DNA of 64,000 nucleotides from Dinoroseobacter sp. (GCA_017643385.1 JAEPNN010000003.1:1-64000), one strand, 5' to 3'. Shown: positions 1 to 9,802, numbered from the stretch's first letter. Translations and numbers: made by a program. The notes: generated by a model not told the origin, from the sequence alone.

Positions 1-475
1 CCTTTCGTACCCTTGGTTCCCTTTGTCCCGTCTGAACCTTTGGTGCCCTTGGTACCGTCGCTCCCTCTCGTACCCTTGGTTCCCTTTGTCCCGTCCGAGC
101 CCTTGGTGCCCTTGGTACCGTCGCTTCCTTTCGTACCCTTGGTGCCCTTTGTCCCGTCTGAACCTTTGGTACCCTTAGTACCGTCACTCCCTTTCGTACC
201 CTTGGTGCCCTTTGTCCCGTCTGAACCTTTGGTGCCCTTGGTACCGTCGCTCCCTCTCGTACCCTTGGTACCCTTTGTTCCATCTGAGCCTTTGGTACCC
301 TTAGTACCGTCGCTCCCTTTCGTACCCTTAGTACCGTCCGAGCCCTTGGTGCCCTTGGTACCGTCACTCCCTTTCGTACCTTTGGTGCCCTTGGTACCGT
401 CGCTCCCTTTCGTACCCTTGGTTCCCTTTGTCCCGTCTGAACCTTTGGTGCCCTTGGTCCCCTTCGTACCGCCGG
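1..475 (-). repeat. Tandem Gly-X-Y coding repeat, unit about 63 bp with sub-units of 9 bp
   Basis: The DNA repeats a 9-bp theme encoding Gly-Thr-Lys, organised into a longer unit of about 63 bp in which Gly-Ser-Asp or Gly-Thr-Asp punctuates runs of GTK. Some units lack one or more 9-bp blocks, as expected from slippage or recombination. The near-identity of codons between units points to recent duplication at the DNA level. It lies inside the collagen-like gene and continues past the window edge. Confidence 0.9.
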
Positions 476-926
476 TTCCATCCCAGACATCATCGTATTT
501 CGGGTCATCCCACCAGTTGTCGTGATCTGCGACGTCTTCGTCATCCGTTATATTCCCGGACCCGTTATCTCCACTGCCCGAGGTTCCCCCGCTCGTCCCC
601 GAGGACCCGGCAATGCCACCTGAACCAAAAACAACATGGGAAAAATCAGTGCGGATCTCAAAGCGCATGCTTTCTGAGATGCTTCTAGATTTGGTTTCGA
701 GACCATCAGCAACGGTCTCCACAGTTCCAATACCAAGGATGATGGTCACCGCAACGATAGGAACCATATCAACAGTAACCGCGCCATCTTCCTTACGAAG
801 GAAGCCGCGTACGATCAGTGCCAATCGTGAGACAGAGCAACGCAGCGCAAGGCGCGCCAAGTTTTTCACAATAGGACTGTCTGGCACTCTTGTTTCAGGA
901 ACCGTAATCAGCGGAAAAACACGCAT
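1..926 (-). CDS. Pilin-like protein with collagen-like Gly-X-Y tail (3' end beyond window)
   Basis: The frame is open on the minus strand from an ATG at 926-924 to the left edge, about 308 residues without a stop. After about 50 residues comes FLRKEDGAVTVDMVPIVAV, which resembles the N-terminus of Rhodobacterales Flp/TadE-type pilin-like proteins (usually FLRDEDGAVTVDWV plus a hydrophobic helix). A Ser/Gly linker and an acidic, Trp-rich stretch (HDNWWDDPKYDD) follow. From about position 475 to the edge there is an uninterrupted run of Gly-Thr-Lys and Gly-Ser/Thr-Asp triplets, a collagen-like repeat. Inference: a surface or pilus-associated protein whose tail could form a triple helix. The start is uncertain because the Shine-Dalgarno is weak, and an in-frame ATG at 767-765 is an alternative. 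The C-terminus is not visible. Confidence 0.72.
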   Translation of the reverse strand, partial: MRVFPLITVPETRVPDSPIVKNLARLALRCSVSRLALIVRGFLRKEDGAVTVDMVPIVAVTIILGIGTVETVADGLETKSRSISESMRFEIRTDFSHVVFGSGGIAGSSGTSGGTSGSGDNGSGNITDDEDVADHDNWWDDPKYDDVWDGTGGTKGTKGTKGSDGTKGTKGTKGSDGTKGTKGTKGSDGTKGTKGSDGTKGTKGSDGTKGTKGSDGTKGTKGTRGSDGTKGTKGSDGTKGTKGTKGSDGTKGTKGSDGTKGTKGTKGSDGTKGTKGSDGTKGTKGTRGSDGTKGTKGSDGTKGTKGTK

Positions 927-1107
927 TGCACTCTCAACCACTCATTCGATCGTTTGGCCGCAGAACGACCGTTGGCCGAGCAACCACAACGGCATTTCTG
1001 ATCCGATGCAGCGCGAGAATTTCAGATCTTTGTGGCGAGAATGGGTCCATCTTGCGTTATAGATTGGGCAATCTTGTCCTCATTGGATTGGGAAATTGCA
1101 CACTGGG

Positions 1108-1136
1108 CTTGCATCGCGTTCACAAGGCGTTATAGC
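1108..1136 (+). promoter_or_regulatory. Candidate sigma-70 promoter of rpsF-rpsR-rplI; only signal seen in the 927-1238 gap
   Basis: CTTGCA at 1108-1113 and TATAGC at 1131-1136 are separated by 17 bp and lie about 100 bp upstream of rpsF. The 312-bp gap between the divergent pilin-like gene and rpsF shows nothing else that can be supported. It presumably also holds the minus-strand promoter. The call rests only on consensus matching. Confidence 0.4.
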
Positions 1137-1238
1137 GGCCCGGTCCCATCCTCACTTGATCCGCGTGGTCCCTCGAGGGCGGCCCGGGACCTTGACAGTG
1201 CCGCCTGGTGAAACCCGCCCGAAGACAAAGGAAATCGC

Positions 1239-1601
1239 ATGCCGCTTTACGAGCATGTCTTTATTGCGCGCCAGGACTTGTCGAACACACAAGCTGAAGG
1301 TCTGGTCGAGCATTTCGGAACCGTCCTCGCCGACAATGGTGGCAAGATGGTTGAATCCGAATACTGGGGCCTCAAGACGATGGCCTATAAGATCAACAAG
1401 AACCGCAAAGGCCATTACGCCTTTCTGAAATCCGACGCCCCAGCCCCTGCCGTGCAGGAAATGGAACGTCTGATGCGCCTGCATGATGACGTGATGCGCG
1501 TGCTGACCATCAAGGTTGACGAGCACGCAGAAGGTCCCTCCATCCAGATGCAAAAGCGCGACGAGCGCGGTGATCGCGGCGACCGCCGTGAACGTCGCTG
1601 A
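1239..1601 (+). CDS. rpsF: Small ribosomal subunit protein bS6
   Basis: This 120-residue protein begins [15 protein letters not shown], the start typical of S6 in alphaproteobacteria. It contains the [11 protein letters not shown] segment and the KGHYAFL strand of the ferredoxin-like S6 fold. The C-terminus is a charged Arg/Asp/Glu tail ([14 protein letters not shown]), common in this class. S6 binds the central domain of 16S rRNA together with S18, which is encoded next. The start is supported by AAAGGAAAT just upstream. It is the first gene of rpsF-rpsR-rplI, with 25 bp to rpsR. Confidence 0.97.
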   Translation: MPLYEHVFIARQDLSNTQAEGLVEHFGTVLADNGGKMVESEYWGLKTMAYKINKNRKGHYAFLKSDAPAPAVQEMERLMRLHDDVMRVLTIKVDEHAEGPSIQMQKRDERGDRGDRRERR

Positions 1602-1626
1602 TCGCTTCAAGAAAGGATTGTAAGAT

Positions 1627-1854
1627 ATGGCTAGCAAACCATTTTTCCGCCGCCGTAAGGTCTGCCCTTTCTCCGGCGACAATGCACCAAAGATCGATTA
1701 TAAAGACGTCCGTCTTTTGCAGCGTTACATTTCTGAGCGCGGCAAAATCGTTCCATCCCGCATCACCGCAGTGTCGGCAAAGAAGCAGCGTGAACTGGCC
1801 CGCGCCATCAAGCGCGCCCGCTTCCTCGCCCTGCTGCCATACGCCGTGAAGTAA
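1627..1854 (+). CDS. rpsR: Small ribosomal subunit protein bS18
   Basis: A 75-residue basic protein of normal S18 length. It has the conserved RRRKVCPFS start region, the [19 protein letters not shown] core and the [23 protein letters not shown] helix region, given here in parts of the family signature. S18 forms a heterodimer with S6 in the 30S platform. AAGAAAGGATTG supplies a Shine-Dalgarno before the ATG. It lies between rpsF and rplI with short gaps, consistent with one transcript. Confidence 0.97.
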   Translation: MASKPFFRRRKVCPFSGDNAPKIDYKDVRLLQRYISERGKIVPSRITAVSAKKQRELARAIKRARFLALLPYAVK

Positions 1855-1865
1855 GGAGAAGACTT

Positions 1866-2492
1866 ATGCAAGTTATCCTACTCGAACGCGTCGCAAAGCT
1901 GGGCCAGATGGGCGATGTTGTTGACGTCAAGAACGGCTACGCACGCAACTATCTGCTGCCACAGGGCAAGGCGCTGAGCGCCTCGAAAGCCAACATCGAA
2001 ACTTTTGAAAACCAGAAAGCGCAGCTGGAAGCACGCAATCTGGAAAGCAAGAAAGAGGCTGAAGATCTGGCAGCGCGCCTGAACGGTCAGCAGTTTGTTG
2101 TGATTCGTTCTGCATCTGACGCAGGTGCGCTTTATGGCTCGGTTACCACACGTGACACTGCCGACGTTGCGACCCAGGATGGATACTCTTTGGACCGCAA
2201 GCAGGTTGTGATCCCACGCCCAATCAAGGAACTGGGACTTCACGAGGTGTCTGTGGTTTTGCACCCTGAGGTTGAGGCTGTGATCGCGCTGAACGTGGCA
2301 CGCTCGATCGAAGAGGCCGAACTTCAGGCCTCAGGTAAGTCGATTCAGGAACTCGCAGCCGAAGCCGAAGCCGAAGCTGAATTCGAGATCGCAGAGCTTT
2401 TTGAAGATATCGGTGCTGCAGGTCTCGAAGATGATGAAGGTCCTTCATCTGGCGATGCTCCCGAAGAAACTGAAAGCAACGACAAAGACTAA
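1866..2492 (+). CDS. rplI: Large ribosomal subunit protein bL9, with long acidic C-terminal tail
   Basis: The first ~150 residues are a standard L9: [19 protein letters not shown], then the [14 protein letters not shown] segment, a long connecting helix and the C-terminal rRNA-binding lobe. The protein is 208 residues, about 50 longer than the classic E. coli type. The extra part is an acidic Ala/Glu tail ([14 protein letters not shown] and a terminal EETESNDKD), a form seen in Rhodobacterales. L9 binds 23S rRNA at the base of the L1 stalk and helps maintain reading frame. AAGGAGAAG precedes the start. It is the last gene before a strong terminator. Confidence 0.97.
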   Translation: MQVILLERVAKLGQMGDVVDVKNGYARNYLLPQGKALSASKANIETFENQKAQLEARNLESKKEAEDLAARLNGQQFVVIRSASDAGALYGSVTTRDTADVATQDGYSLDRKQVVIPRPIKELGLHEVSVVLHPEVEAVIALNVARSIEEAELQASGKSIQELAAEAEAEAEFEIAELFEDIGAAGLEDDEGPSSGDAPEETESNDKD

Positions 2493-2517
2493 GTCTTAGA
2501 ATACGTAGACGCAATTT

Positions 2518-2548
2518 GCGCCGCGCCCCAAAGCGCGGCGCTTTTTTT
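2518..2548 (+). terminator. Rho-independent terminator of the rpsF-rpsR-rplI operon
   Basis: A 9-bp perfect G/C stem (GCGCCGCGC at 2518-2526 with GCGCGGCGC at 2533-2541) is followed directly by a run of seven T. It lies 26 bp past the rplI stop. Confidence 0.92.
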
Positions 2549-2630
2549 GAACCCCTACAAAAATAGAAAATATCTTTCAATTTTCGCCCTGTCCCGCTTA
2601 GACTATCGAAGGACAAGAGGAGAATATATT

Positions 2631-3134
2631 ATGATATCGTCGTTTAAAGCGCTTTTGACCGGCGCGATCGTTGCGCTTGGTTTTACAGCAGCGAACATGG
2701 CAGTAGCCTGCCCTAACCCTAACCTTGCAGATACCTACGGTACCTACTCGGCAACCGGTGACCAGCTCTACCAAAGACAATCTTTTAACCTTCAAGCCGG
2801 CGGCAACCAGCGAATTCCAAACTGCGGAAACGTAAAGCCACGTACCGACCGTGGCGATGGATACGTCACGAGCAATCCGGATTTTTCATTCACGCTGTAT
2901 GGCATGGGGCGCTATCAGCTTGTGATCGATGTGGTCAGCGCCTGTGATGCTGTGCTCTTGATCAATACTGGATCGACGAGCTGGTATTATGACGATGATG
3001 ACAACACGAACTCCCCTGGCGATCCGCGCATTTCGCTTACGCGCCCAGCCAATGGTCGTATCGATGTCTGGGTTGGCACGTATGACGGATCAGTTTGCGA
3101 TGCCACGCTGAACCTCGAAACCTTTTACCGTTAA
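2631..3134 (+). CDS. Secreted protein of unknown function
   Basis: The 167-residue product starts at the ATG preceded by AAGAGGAGAA. An ATG-less extension upstream lies in the preceding terminator region and is unlikely. Residues 1-26 (MISSFKALLTGAIVALGFTAANMAVA) form a clear Sec signal peptide, here noted only as a span. The mature part is beta-rich and carries four Cys (CPNPN, PNCG, SACDA, SVCDA), which could make two disulfides in the periplasm. The pattern of short strands ending in DVWVGTY resembles PPC-type (pre-peptidase C-terminal) domains, but this is only a resemblance. No partner gene is evident. A terminator follows. Confidence 0.75.
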   Translation: MISSFKALLTGAIVALGFTAANMAVACPNPNLADTYGTYSATGDQLYQRQSFNLQAGGNQRIPNCGNVKPRTDRGDGYVTSNPDFSFTLYGMGRYQLVIDVVSACDAVLLINTGSTSWYYDDDDNTNSPGDPRISLTRPANGRIDVWVGTYDGSVCDATLNLETFYR

Positions 3135-3185
3135 CCAAGGCGGGCTTTCTGATCTGCCCAAAACAGAACAATTCAAATTTTGCTT

Positions 3186-3219
3186 AATGGCGCAAGATGC
3201 TGATCTCGCGCCATTTTTT
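3186..3219 (+). terminator. Rho-independent terminator after the secreted protein gene
   Basis: AATGGCGC (3186-3193) pairs with GCGCCATT (3208-3215), and the run continues into T residues to 3219. It is 50 bp after the stop of the upstream gene. Confidence 0.8.
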
Positions 3220-3321
3220 ATCATATCACCAAGATGCATTAACCTCACGCAAACCTTCCCAGTGCCGTCCAAACCCTCAAGACATTAACGTCTTCCCGGG
3301 GGCCGACTGAGGAAGAAAAAT

Positions 3322-3966
3322 ATGTTCATACATATCGTTGGCCGCTTCGGAACATATACGATGGCCTTAATGCTAAGCCTAAGTCTTTGGATCGATACAG
3401 CACGCGCTGATTTCTACATCGCACCATCCGTGGGTATCGGTCTCGCCAGCAGTCAGATCGATACGCGGGCCTTTGGCGGAGCGTTCCAAATCAGCGATCG
3501 CTTTCACCACATAAACGCCGATATTGGCCTCGGGATTGGCCACCGTAGCCAGATCTGGAGCCAGACCGTTGATTTTGAGCTCGAGGCCCGCGTCTCTGCG
3601 ACAGGGCATCATCAGATTGGGACGCGGCACCATGTCATAGGACGCCAACAGATCAGCTTGGCAGCTTATTCAACTGTTCTCAGACGGAAAGAGTTTCATG
3701 CTCAGCTGGGATTGGGTGCAGGCGTCCGCCGACTTAATCTGAGCGTCGTCGAGGGTGCAAACCGGCGCTCTGATATTGACCGTGAACATTTTGGTATGAT
3801 TGCACTGCGTGGGATCTGGAATTCACGCCCGGGGGTCAATCGTTTTGCTGAACTACGCTATAGCGTCCATCCTGCGCCAAGACGCGGCAGCACAGGCGCG
3901 GCGATAGAGCATCAAATGGATCAACTTGGCTTGTATTTCGGAGTCCAATTTGACCTGCCGAATTGA
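3322..3966 (+). CDS. Probable outer-membrane beta-barrel protein
   Basis: A 214-residue product with a signal-like hydrophobic N-terminus (TMALMLSLSLWIDTARA) followed by FYIAPSVGIGLA. It shows alternating amphipathic strands (NADIGLGIG, FELEARVSA, FHAQLGLGAGV, FAELRYS) and ends in an aromatic strand (QLGLYFGVQFDLPN). This is the pattern of small 8-stranded outer-membrane barrels. GAGGAAG lies 8 bases before the ATG at 3322; an internal ATG at 3361 would also leave a signal peptide. No family was recognised. It shares a bidirectional terminator with tig. Confidence 0.65.
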   Translation: MFIHIVGRFGTYTMALMLSLSLWIDTARADFYIAPSVGIGLASSQIDTRAFGGAFQISDRFHHINADIGLGIGHRSQIWSQTVDFELEARVSATGHHQIGTRHHVIGRQQISLAAYSTVLRRKEFHAQLGLGAGVRRLNLSVVEGANRRSDIDREHFGMIALRGIWNSRPGVNRFAELRYSVHPAPRRGSTGAAIEHQMDQLGLYFGVQFDLPN

Positions 3967-3967
3967 A

Positions 3968-3992
3968 AAAGGCCGCCCGTAGAGCGGCCTTT
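3968..3992. terminator. Bidirectional terminator between the barrel protein and tig
   Basis: AAAGGCCGC (3968-3976) and GCGGCCTTT (3984-3992) form a 9-bp stem with A and T runs on opposite sides, so it can end transcription from both convergent genes. Confidence 0.9.
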
Positions 3993-4014
3993 CAAATGTT
4001 ACTGAAAACGGAGT

Positions 4015-5340
4015 TTAGTCTTCGTCCTGGGCCTCGACCGCTTCTTTCAGCTCGTCTTTGGTGACTTCTTTTTCAGAAACACTTGCAAGCTCAAAAATGT
4101 AATCAACCACTTTGTCTTCAAAAATCGGCGCGCGCAACTGCTGCTGAATTTGCGCGTTTTTCTGCACGAACTCAAAGAACTCACGTTCCTGACCCGGGTA
4201 CTGACGCGCTTGCGCCATGACCGCTTGAGACATCTCCGCGTCGGTCACGTCGATCTCGTTTTTCTGACCAAGCTCAGCCAGTAAAAGACCAAGGCGCACG
4301 CGGCGTTCCGCCAATTCATTGTGCTCTTCGGTAGGCTCGATCTCTGGGTGATCGTGGCCCTCAACGTCGGGGTTTTCTTCGTGCCAAAGCTGATGCGCGA
4401 TCTGACCTGCTTCGGCTTCCACCAAAGACGGGGGGAGGTCGAACTTGACCAGTGTGTCCAGCTCATCAAGCAGTGAGCGCTTCATGATCGCCCGCGAGGC
4501 TTGAGCGTACTCTGCACCCAGACGCTCGGTCAGCTGACCCTTCAAGGCTTCGAGATCTTCGGCGCCAAACTGCTTGGCCATCTCGTCATCGATCTCTGCC
4601 TCGGCAGGGGATTTGACTGCTTTGACCTTGCACTCAAAGATTGCGGCTTTTCCGGCAAGATGCTCGGCTTGATACTCCTCAGGAAAGGTGACTTCGACGT
4701 CTTTCTCGTCGCCGACCTTCACGCCAACAAGGCCTTCTTCAAACCCTGGGATGAACTGTCCAGAGCCCAGCTCCAGCGGGAAGTCCTCCGATGCGCCACC
4801 TTCAAAGGCCTCGCCGTCCACTTTGCCGAGGAAGTCGAAGGTCACCTGGTCGCCCATTTCGGCTGCGCCGTCTTTATCGGCAAAGGTCTTGGTAGAGCTT
4901 GCGAGGTTTTTCAGAGCTTCGTCCAGATCCTCGTCCGAAACCTTCACAACCATCTTTTCCAGCTTCACACCGCTGAAATCGGCCTCAGGAACGTCAGGCA
5001 GGCGTTCGTAGGTCATCGCGACCTCGATGTCGTCGCCTTCTTTCCAATCTTCGTTGGTCATTTTGACATCGGGCTGCATCGCAGGACGATCGCCCGTTTC
5101 TTCGAAATGCTTGGACATCGCCCCATCGACGGTTTCCTGCATCGCCTCACCCAAAAGGCGTGGGCCAAACTGCTTTTTCAGCAGCGCCATCGGCACTTTA
5201 CCCTTGCGGAAACCTTTCATCTCGATGTCAGGCTGTGCCTCGGTCAGCTTCTCATTGACTTTCACGTCAAGCTCAGCAGCCGGTACTTTGATGTTGTAGG
5301 CGCGCTTAAGCCCTTCGTTCAGGGTTTCGGTGACTTCCAT
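4015..5340 (-). CDS. tig: Trigger factor (ribosome-associated chaperone and prolyl isomerase)
   Basis: The 441-residue product starts [20 protein letters not shown]. It has the ribosome-binding signature GFRKGKVP in the N-terminal domain, then a central FKBP-like domain ([20 protein letters not shown]) and a long helical C-terminal substrate cradle ending in an acidic tail. Trigger factor docks at L23 beside the exit tunnel and holds nascent chains. The frame stays open upstream through tRNA-Leu, but that part simply translates the tRNA, so the ATG at 5340 is chosen. Single-gene unit with the tRNA 27 bp upstream. Confidence 0.96.
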   Translation of the reverse strand: MEVTETLNEGLKRAYNIKVPAAELDVKVNEKLTEAQPDIEMKGFRKGKVPMALLKKQFGPRLLGEAMQETVDGAMSKHFEETGDRPAMQPDVKMTNEDWKEGDDIEVAMTYERLPDVPEADFSGVKLEKMVVKVSDEDLDEALKNLASSTKTFADKDGAAEMGDQVTFDFLGKVDGEAFEGGASEDFPLELGSGQFIPGFEEGLVGVKVGDEKDVEVTFPEEYQAEHLAGKAAIFECKVKAVKSPAEAEIDDEMAKQFGAEDLEALKGQLTERLGAEYAQASRAIMKRSLLDELDTLVKFDLPPSLVEAEAGQIAHQLWHEENPDVEGHDHPEIEPTEEHNELAERRVRLGLLLAELGQKNEIDVTDAEMSQAVMAQARQYPGQEREFFEFVQKNAQIQQQLRAPIFEDKVVDYIFELASVSEKEVTKDELKEAVEAQDED

Positions 5341-5366
5341 TGCGTCCTTGTCCTCACGTTCATCTT

Positions 5367-5451
5367 TGGTGCGGGTGGAGGGACTTGAACCCCCACGCCT
5401 TGCGGCGCCAGAACCTAAATCTGGTGCGTCTACCAATTTCGCCACACCCGC
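5367..5451 (-). tRNA. tRNA-Leu, anticodon UAG, CCA encoded
   Basis: On the minus strand the cloverleaf starts GCGGGTGTGGCG and ends CACCCGC-A-CCA. The anticodon loop TTTAGGT gives TAG. A long variable arm fits a class II tRNA, and the T-loop is GGTTCAAGTCC. The 3' CCA is in the DNA (5369-5367). Confidence 0.96.
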
Positions 5452-5663
5452 TAAAAACACTGTTCGAGTGTCCGCTTGTTACAGGGGACGCTCAAAGTTG
5501 CGTTCCTTTAGCAAAGCGTTTCGGGTGATGCGAGGGCAAAAATGCATCGGATATGATGTACAGTCAGCTGAATTTGGCCGCATAGCTGCTTTTCAATTAA
5601 CAATCGTATCGGATTTGATAAGTTTGACAGAATCCTTACGACTGTTCGAGCTGCCAAACACGA

Positions 5664-6170
5664 ATGTCCGAAGACAGATCAAAACCAGAAGCGACGCCCG
5701 ATAAGCGGCGTTTAGGCGGAAGTGCTTTGCACTTGGGTGGCCTTGTCGAAGGCACAGAGGTGCTGACCGCGCGCGGGTTGGTAAAAGTCGAGGATATTGC
5801 TGCGGGCATGCGGCTTGTAACACGCGAGCGCGGATTACAACGCGTAGCCTTCGCAACGCAGCGGTTGCTTCCCCATGGCGAAGTGGTGCGCATTACCCCC
5901 GAAGCGCTTGGAGCTTCTTCAGAAGGCTCGCCTATTTTCGTAGCCCCAAGCCAACGCGTGCTTTTGAAAGACTGGCGCGCAAAAGCGATGTTTGGCCGCG
6001 CCAGAGCTTTGGTTTCTGTACGCAAGCTGATCGACGGAGAGCTGATAAAGCGTTTGGACATGCGCAATGCCCGACTATTCAGCCTTCATTTTGAAGCGTC
6101 CCTCATCTTATATGCTGGTGAGATTGAGCTGGGCAGTGCGGATCCGATTGCCGGTTTCCTGAAGCACTGA
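5664..6170 (+). CDS. Hint (Hedgehog/intein) domain protein
   Basis: The 168-residue product has the Hint-type pattern seen in many Rhodobacterales proteins: GLVEGTEVLTARGLVKVEDI near the start, a VTRERGLQRVAF strand, VRITPEALG, and PIFVAPSQRVLL with the block-B-like position before a WRAKAMFG segment. The nucleophile position usually Cys or Ser is Gly/Thr here (GTEVLT), so self-splicing is unlikely. There is no signal peptide. Related proteins are usually larger secreted proteins with an N-terminal partner; this one is the domain almost alone. Function unknown. It is convergent with nnrDE. Confidence 0.72.
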   Translation: MSEDRSKPEATPDKRRLGGSALHLGGLVEGTEVLTARGLVKVEDIAAGMRLVTRERGLQRVAFATQRLLPHGEVVRITPEALGASSEGSPIFVAPSQRVLLKDWRAKAMFGRARALVSVRKLIDGELIKRLDMRNARLFSLHFEASLILYAGEIELGSADPIAGFLKH

Positions 6171-6191
6171 CGTGCACAAAGCAGCGGCTTG

Positions 6192-7769
6192 CTAAACCCC
6201 GAGGCTGCGAAACACACCCGGAAGTGCCTCAGGCAAATCTTCTGCTATGAGACCCGCACCAAAACTGCGTCCCGCCTCGGCATGCAACCACACCGCATCG
6301 CAGGCGGCATCTGCGCACCCTCGCCCTCTCGCCATAAGGCCTGCAATCATGCCTGCGAGCACATCGCCTGAGCCAGCGGTCGCCAGCCAAGGGGCTTGCC
6401 TGTTTGAACCGCCATGGATTTTTGCCTGACCATCTGGTGCAGCAACAATCGTAGCGGGCCCTTTCAGAACAAGTGTTGTCCCAAACCGCCGCGCCGCCGT
6501 GCGCGTTGCGTCCAGACGAGAATATGCAGGCCCTGTAAAAGCGGTCGCCTTCAAGCGATCTGCAATATCAGGGCAAAGACGTGCAAATTCGCCATCATGT
6601 GGGGTTAACACACATTTGTCGTGGAGCAAGCTTTGCAACTCAGGCGATCCGGCGAGCAGCGTCAATGCATCCGCATCCAGCACTGTGGCTATATTTCGAT
6701 CAAGAAGAGCAGCCAGTATTTCAGCCTCACGTGGGCTCGTCCCACCACCCGGACCGAAGACCGCGGCCCGGAAGCGCGGGTCGGCAAGCATCGCTGACAG
6801 ATCCTGCGGGCTATCAATGACCCTGACCATCTCAGAGGTGATATGACAGGCAACTTCGCTCATCGCATCAGGAGGCGCTGCGAGGGTCACAGCACCTGCC
6901 CCCGTGCGCAGTGCTGCACGCGCCGACAATCTCGCGGCGCCTGTTCGTCCAAGTCCGCCCGTCAGGACTGCAACATGCCCGTGGCTGTATTTATGCGCAT
7001 TCGGCGATTTACGCAGGTTTTCCAGCTTTGGGGAGAAAATGCGCGCTGCAATGGTCGGGCCGGACAGCATATCTCTCGCATCAGAGACCGCTCTGCCGAG
7101 CGGGACCACACGCACTGTACCGCAAACCTCTGGCCCGTCTGCCAAAAGATGACCGGGACACAGCGTCTCGAATGTGACAGTCAGATCTGCGTGAATGCTG
7201 TCCCGCAAATTTGCTCCGTCAGCGCCTAGAACGCGCCCGCTATCCGCGCAAAGACCTGAAGGCACATCGATTGCAACAACACGCGGGCCAAGATCAGAGA
7301 GCTGAGCCTCTGCCAGCGCGGCCTGTTGCGCACCGTAGCGCTCAAATGGTCGGGTCAGCCCGTTTCCCAAAAGCGCATCGAAGACAATATCGAATGCTGC
7401 CAAATCGCTCTGGTCTGTCGGGAAACGCTCCAGATCATGAATATCACTAAGTTCGGACCAAGCTGACCGATTGACCTTCGCATCAGGCGTTCCGGATGCC
7501 CCGGTGGCATAGACGGTAACTTGCCATCCCTTGTCGAACAGCAAACGCGCAATTGCGTAACCGTCGCCCCCGTTGTTTCCCGGACCGCAGAGGATAGCAG
7601 CACGGCCCGGAGTGATCGCAAATTCCGGCCAGTGCCTTAAGGTAGTTTCCACCACGCCGCGTGCGGCCACCTCCATCAACGCCAAACCCGAGACGGCACC
7701 GCTTCTCATAGCAGACGTCTCAATTTCACGCATTTGCGCTGCAGTCAGGACAGATTGAATTGGCGGCAT
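6192..7769 (-). CDS. nnrDE: Bifunctional NAD(P)H-hydrate epimerase / ADP-dependent NAD(P)H-hydrate dehydratase
   Basis: The 525-residue protein joins the two enzymes that repair hydrated NADH and NADPH. The N-terminal YjeF_N epimerase domain (about 1-220) has CGPGNNGGDGYAIARLL. The C-terminal YjeF_C dehydratase domain (about 235-525) has the ribokinase-like TPHDGEFARL and the ATAGSGDVLAGMIAGL anion-hole motif. The fused order matches E. coli Nnr. The ATG at 7769 is preceded by AAAAGAGG. Cytosolic housekeeping enzyme. It is divergent from glnB with about 160 bp between them. Confidence 0.95.
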   Translation of the reverse strand: MPPIQSVLTAAQMREIETSAMRSGAVSGLALMEVAARGVVETTLRHWPEFAITPGRAAILCGPGNNGGDGYAIARLLFDKGWQVTVYATGASGTPDAKVNRSAWSELSDIHDLERFPTDQSDLAAFDIVFDALLGNGLTRPFERYGAQQAALAEAQLSDLGPRVVAIDVPSGLCADSGRVLGADGANLRDSIHADLTVTFETLCPGHLLADGPEVCGTVRVVPLGRAVSDARDMLSGPTIAARIFSPKLENLRKSPNAHKYSHGHVAVLTGGLGRTGAARLSARAALRTGAGAVTLAAPPDAMSEVACHITSEMVRVIDSPQDLSAMLADPRFRAAVFGPGGGTSPREAEILAALLDRNIATVLDADALTLLAGSPELQSLLHDKCVLTPHDGEFARLCPDIADRLKATAFTGPAYSRLDATRTAARRFGTTLVLKGPATIVAAPDGQAKIHGGSNRQAPWLATAGSGDVLAGMIAGLMARGRGCADAACDAVWLHAEAGRSFGAGLIAEDLPEALPGVFRSLGV

Positions 7770-7919
7770 ATCGGCCTCTTTTCATTTTGCACGCATTTAC
7801 GTCTATATGCACAAATATTAGGCACACCGGTTAGAATCCGGGTTTGGCTTCCTGCGCGGTCCGGCTGACGAATTGTAGCGCGTAACAAGAGGTGATTTTC
7901 AAGTCCCGCCGGAGCTTAG

Positions 7920-8270
<351 letters not shown>

Positions 8271-8343
8271 TCCCGAAGCCCCAAACATATTGACCATCGA
8301 CCCATCCTTCGGGTCACAGCAAACGACCGAAAGGGAGCTGCAA

Positions 8344-9750
8344 ATGAGCAAAGACGCCGTATTGTCCACCATCAAGGACGAAGAGGTCGAATACGTCGAT
8401 ATTCGCTTCACCGACCCGCGTGGTAAACTTCAGCACGTGACGGTTATGGCCGACCAGGTCGACGCCGACTTCCTCGACGAAGGCTTCATGTTTGACGGCT
8501 CCTCCATTGCAGGCTGGAAGTCGATCGATCAGTCGGACATGAAACTGATGCCCGACACCGGAAGCGCCTACATCGACCCGTTCTATGCGGAAAAAACCAT
8601 GTGTATTCACTGCTCGATCGTCGAGCCTGACACTGGTGAAGCCTATGAGCGCGACCCACGTTCGACCGCCGAAAAAGCGGAAGCCTATCTGAAGGCATCT
8701 GGCATCGGCGACACAGCCTACTTTGGCCCGGAAGCCGAATTCTTCCTCTTCGACGATGTGCGTTTCTCCACAGAAATGAACAAAGTCTCCTACGAAGTCG
8801 ATGCCCAGGACGCATCCTGGAACACCGACACCGAGTATGAGATGGGCAACATGGGCCATCGTCCTGGCGTCAAGGGCGGCTACTTCCCCGTGAACCCAAC
8901 TGACGCGGCGCAGGATCTGCGCTCTGAGATGCTCTCCACGATGAAGCGCATCGGCATGAAAGTTGATAAACACCACCACGAAGTGGCGTCCTGTCAGCAT
9001 GAGCTGGGCCTGATCTTTAACTCTCTGACCAAGCAGGCAGATGAACTGCAAAAGTATAAGTATGTCATCCACAACGTGGCGCATGCTTATGGCAAATCGG
9101 CAACCTTCATGCCAAAGCCAATTGCAGGCGACAACGGAACTGGCATGCACGTAAACATGTCGATCTGGAAAGACGGCGCACCGCTCTTTGCTGGTGACCA
9201 GTATGCAGACCTGTCTATGGAAGCGCTGTATTTCATTGGCGGCATCCTGAAGCACGCAAAAGCTCTGAACGCGTTCACCAACCCATCGACCAACTCTTAC
9301 AAGCGTTTGATCCCCGGATTTGAAGCTCCTGTTCTGCGCGCCTACTCGGCACGTAACCGTTCGGGCTGCGTTCGTATTCCATGGGCAGAATCGCCTAAGG
9401 CCAAGCGCGTGGAAGCACGTTTCCCTGATCCATCGGCAAACCCATATCTGTGCTTTGCGGCACTTCTTATGGCGGGCCTCGACGGGATCACCAACAAGAT
9501 CCACCCGGGCGAGTCTTCCGACAAAGACCTCTATGATCTGCCGCCAGAAGAACTGGCTGGTATTCCAACTGTTTGCGCCAGCCTGCGTGAAGCCATGGAA
9601 GCCCTCGAAGCAGATCACGAGTTCCTGCTGGCCGGTGACGTGTTCACCAAAGACCAGTTGGAAGGCTATATGGAGCTCAAGTGGGAAGAGATCTTCGCCT
9701 ATGAGCACACGCCTCACCCAATGGAATTCAAGATGTACTACAGCTGCTAA
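8344..9750 (+). CDS. glnA: Type I glutamine synthetase
   Basis: The 468-residue enzyme condenses ammonia and glutamate with ATP. Visible signatures are [16 protein letters not shown] near the N-terminus, the ATP-binding [14 protein letters not shown] region, [17 protein letters not shown], and the adenylylation loop [10 protein letters not shown] whose Tyr is modified by GlnE. It has the length of GSI-beta dodecamers. A reading frame extends upstream into glnB, but AAAGGGAGCTGCAA marks the ATG at 8344. Regulation is expected through P-II and GlnE. A strong terminator follows. Confidence 0.98.
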   Translation: MSKDAVLSTIKDEEVEYVDIRFTDPRGKLQHVTVMADQVDADFLDEGFMFDGSSIAGWKSIDQSDMKLMPDTGSAYIDPFYAEKTMCIHCSIVEPDTGEAYERDPRSTAEKAEAYLKASGIGDTAYFGPEAEFFLFDDVRFSTEMNKVSYEVDAQDASWNTDTEYEMGNMGHRPGVKGGYFPVNPTDAAQDLRSEMLSTMKRIGMKVDKHHHEVASCQHELGLIFNSLTKQADELQKYKYVIHNVAHAYGKSATFMPKPIAGDNGTGMHVNMSIWKDGAPLFAGDQYADLSMEALYFIGGILKHAKALNAFTNPSTNSYKRLIPGFEAPVLRAYSARNRSGCVRIPWAESPKAKRVEARFPDPSANPYLCFAALLMAGLDGITNKIHPGESSDKDLYDLPPEELAGIPTVCASLREAMEALEADHEFLLAGDVFTKDQLEGYMELKWEEIFAYEHTPHPMEFKMYYSC

Positions 9751-9774
9751 AGCTCTGCGGCATCTTTGTGTTAG

Positions 9775-9802
9775 AGGGCGGCCTTCGGGCCGCCCTTTCT
9801 TT
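9775..9802 (+). terminator. Rho-independent terminator of glnBA
   Basis: AGGGCGGCC (9775-9783), a TTCG tetraloop and GGCCGCCCT (9788-9796) are followed by TTCTTT. The very stable UUCG-capped stem lies 25 bp past the glnA stop. Confidence 0.92.

Noticed and set aside
13-525. Plus-strand Val-Pro-rich frame over the left-edge repeat
   Set aside because: It is the antisense of the Gly-X-Y repeat; the minus strand gives a coherent pilin-like N-terminus and collagen-like tail.
5341-5460. N-terminal extension of tig by 40 codons
   Set aside because: The extra residues are a translation of tRNA-Leu; the homologous start is MEVTET at 5340.
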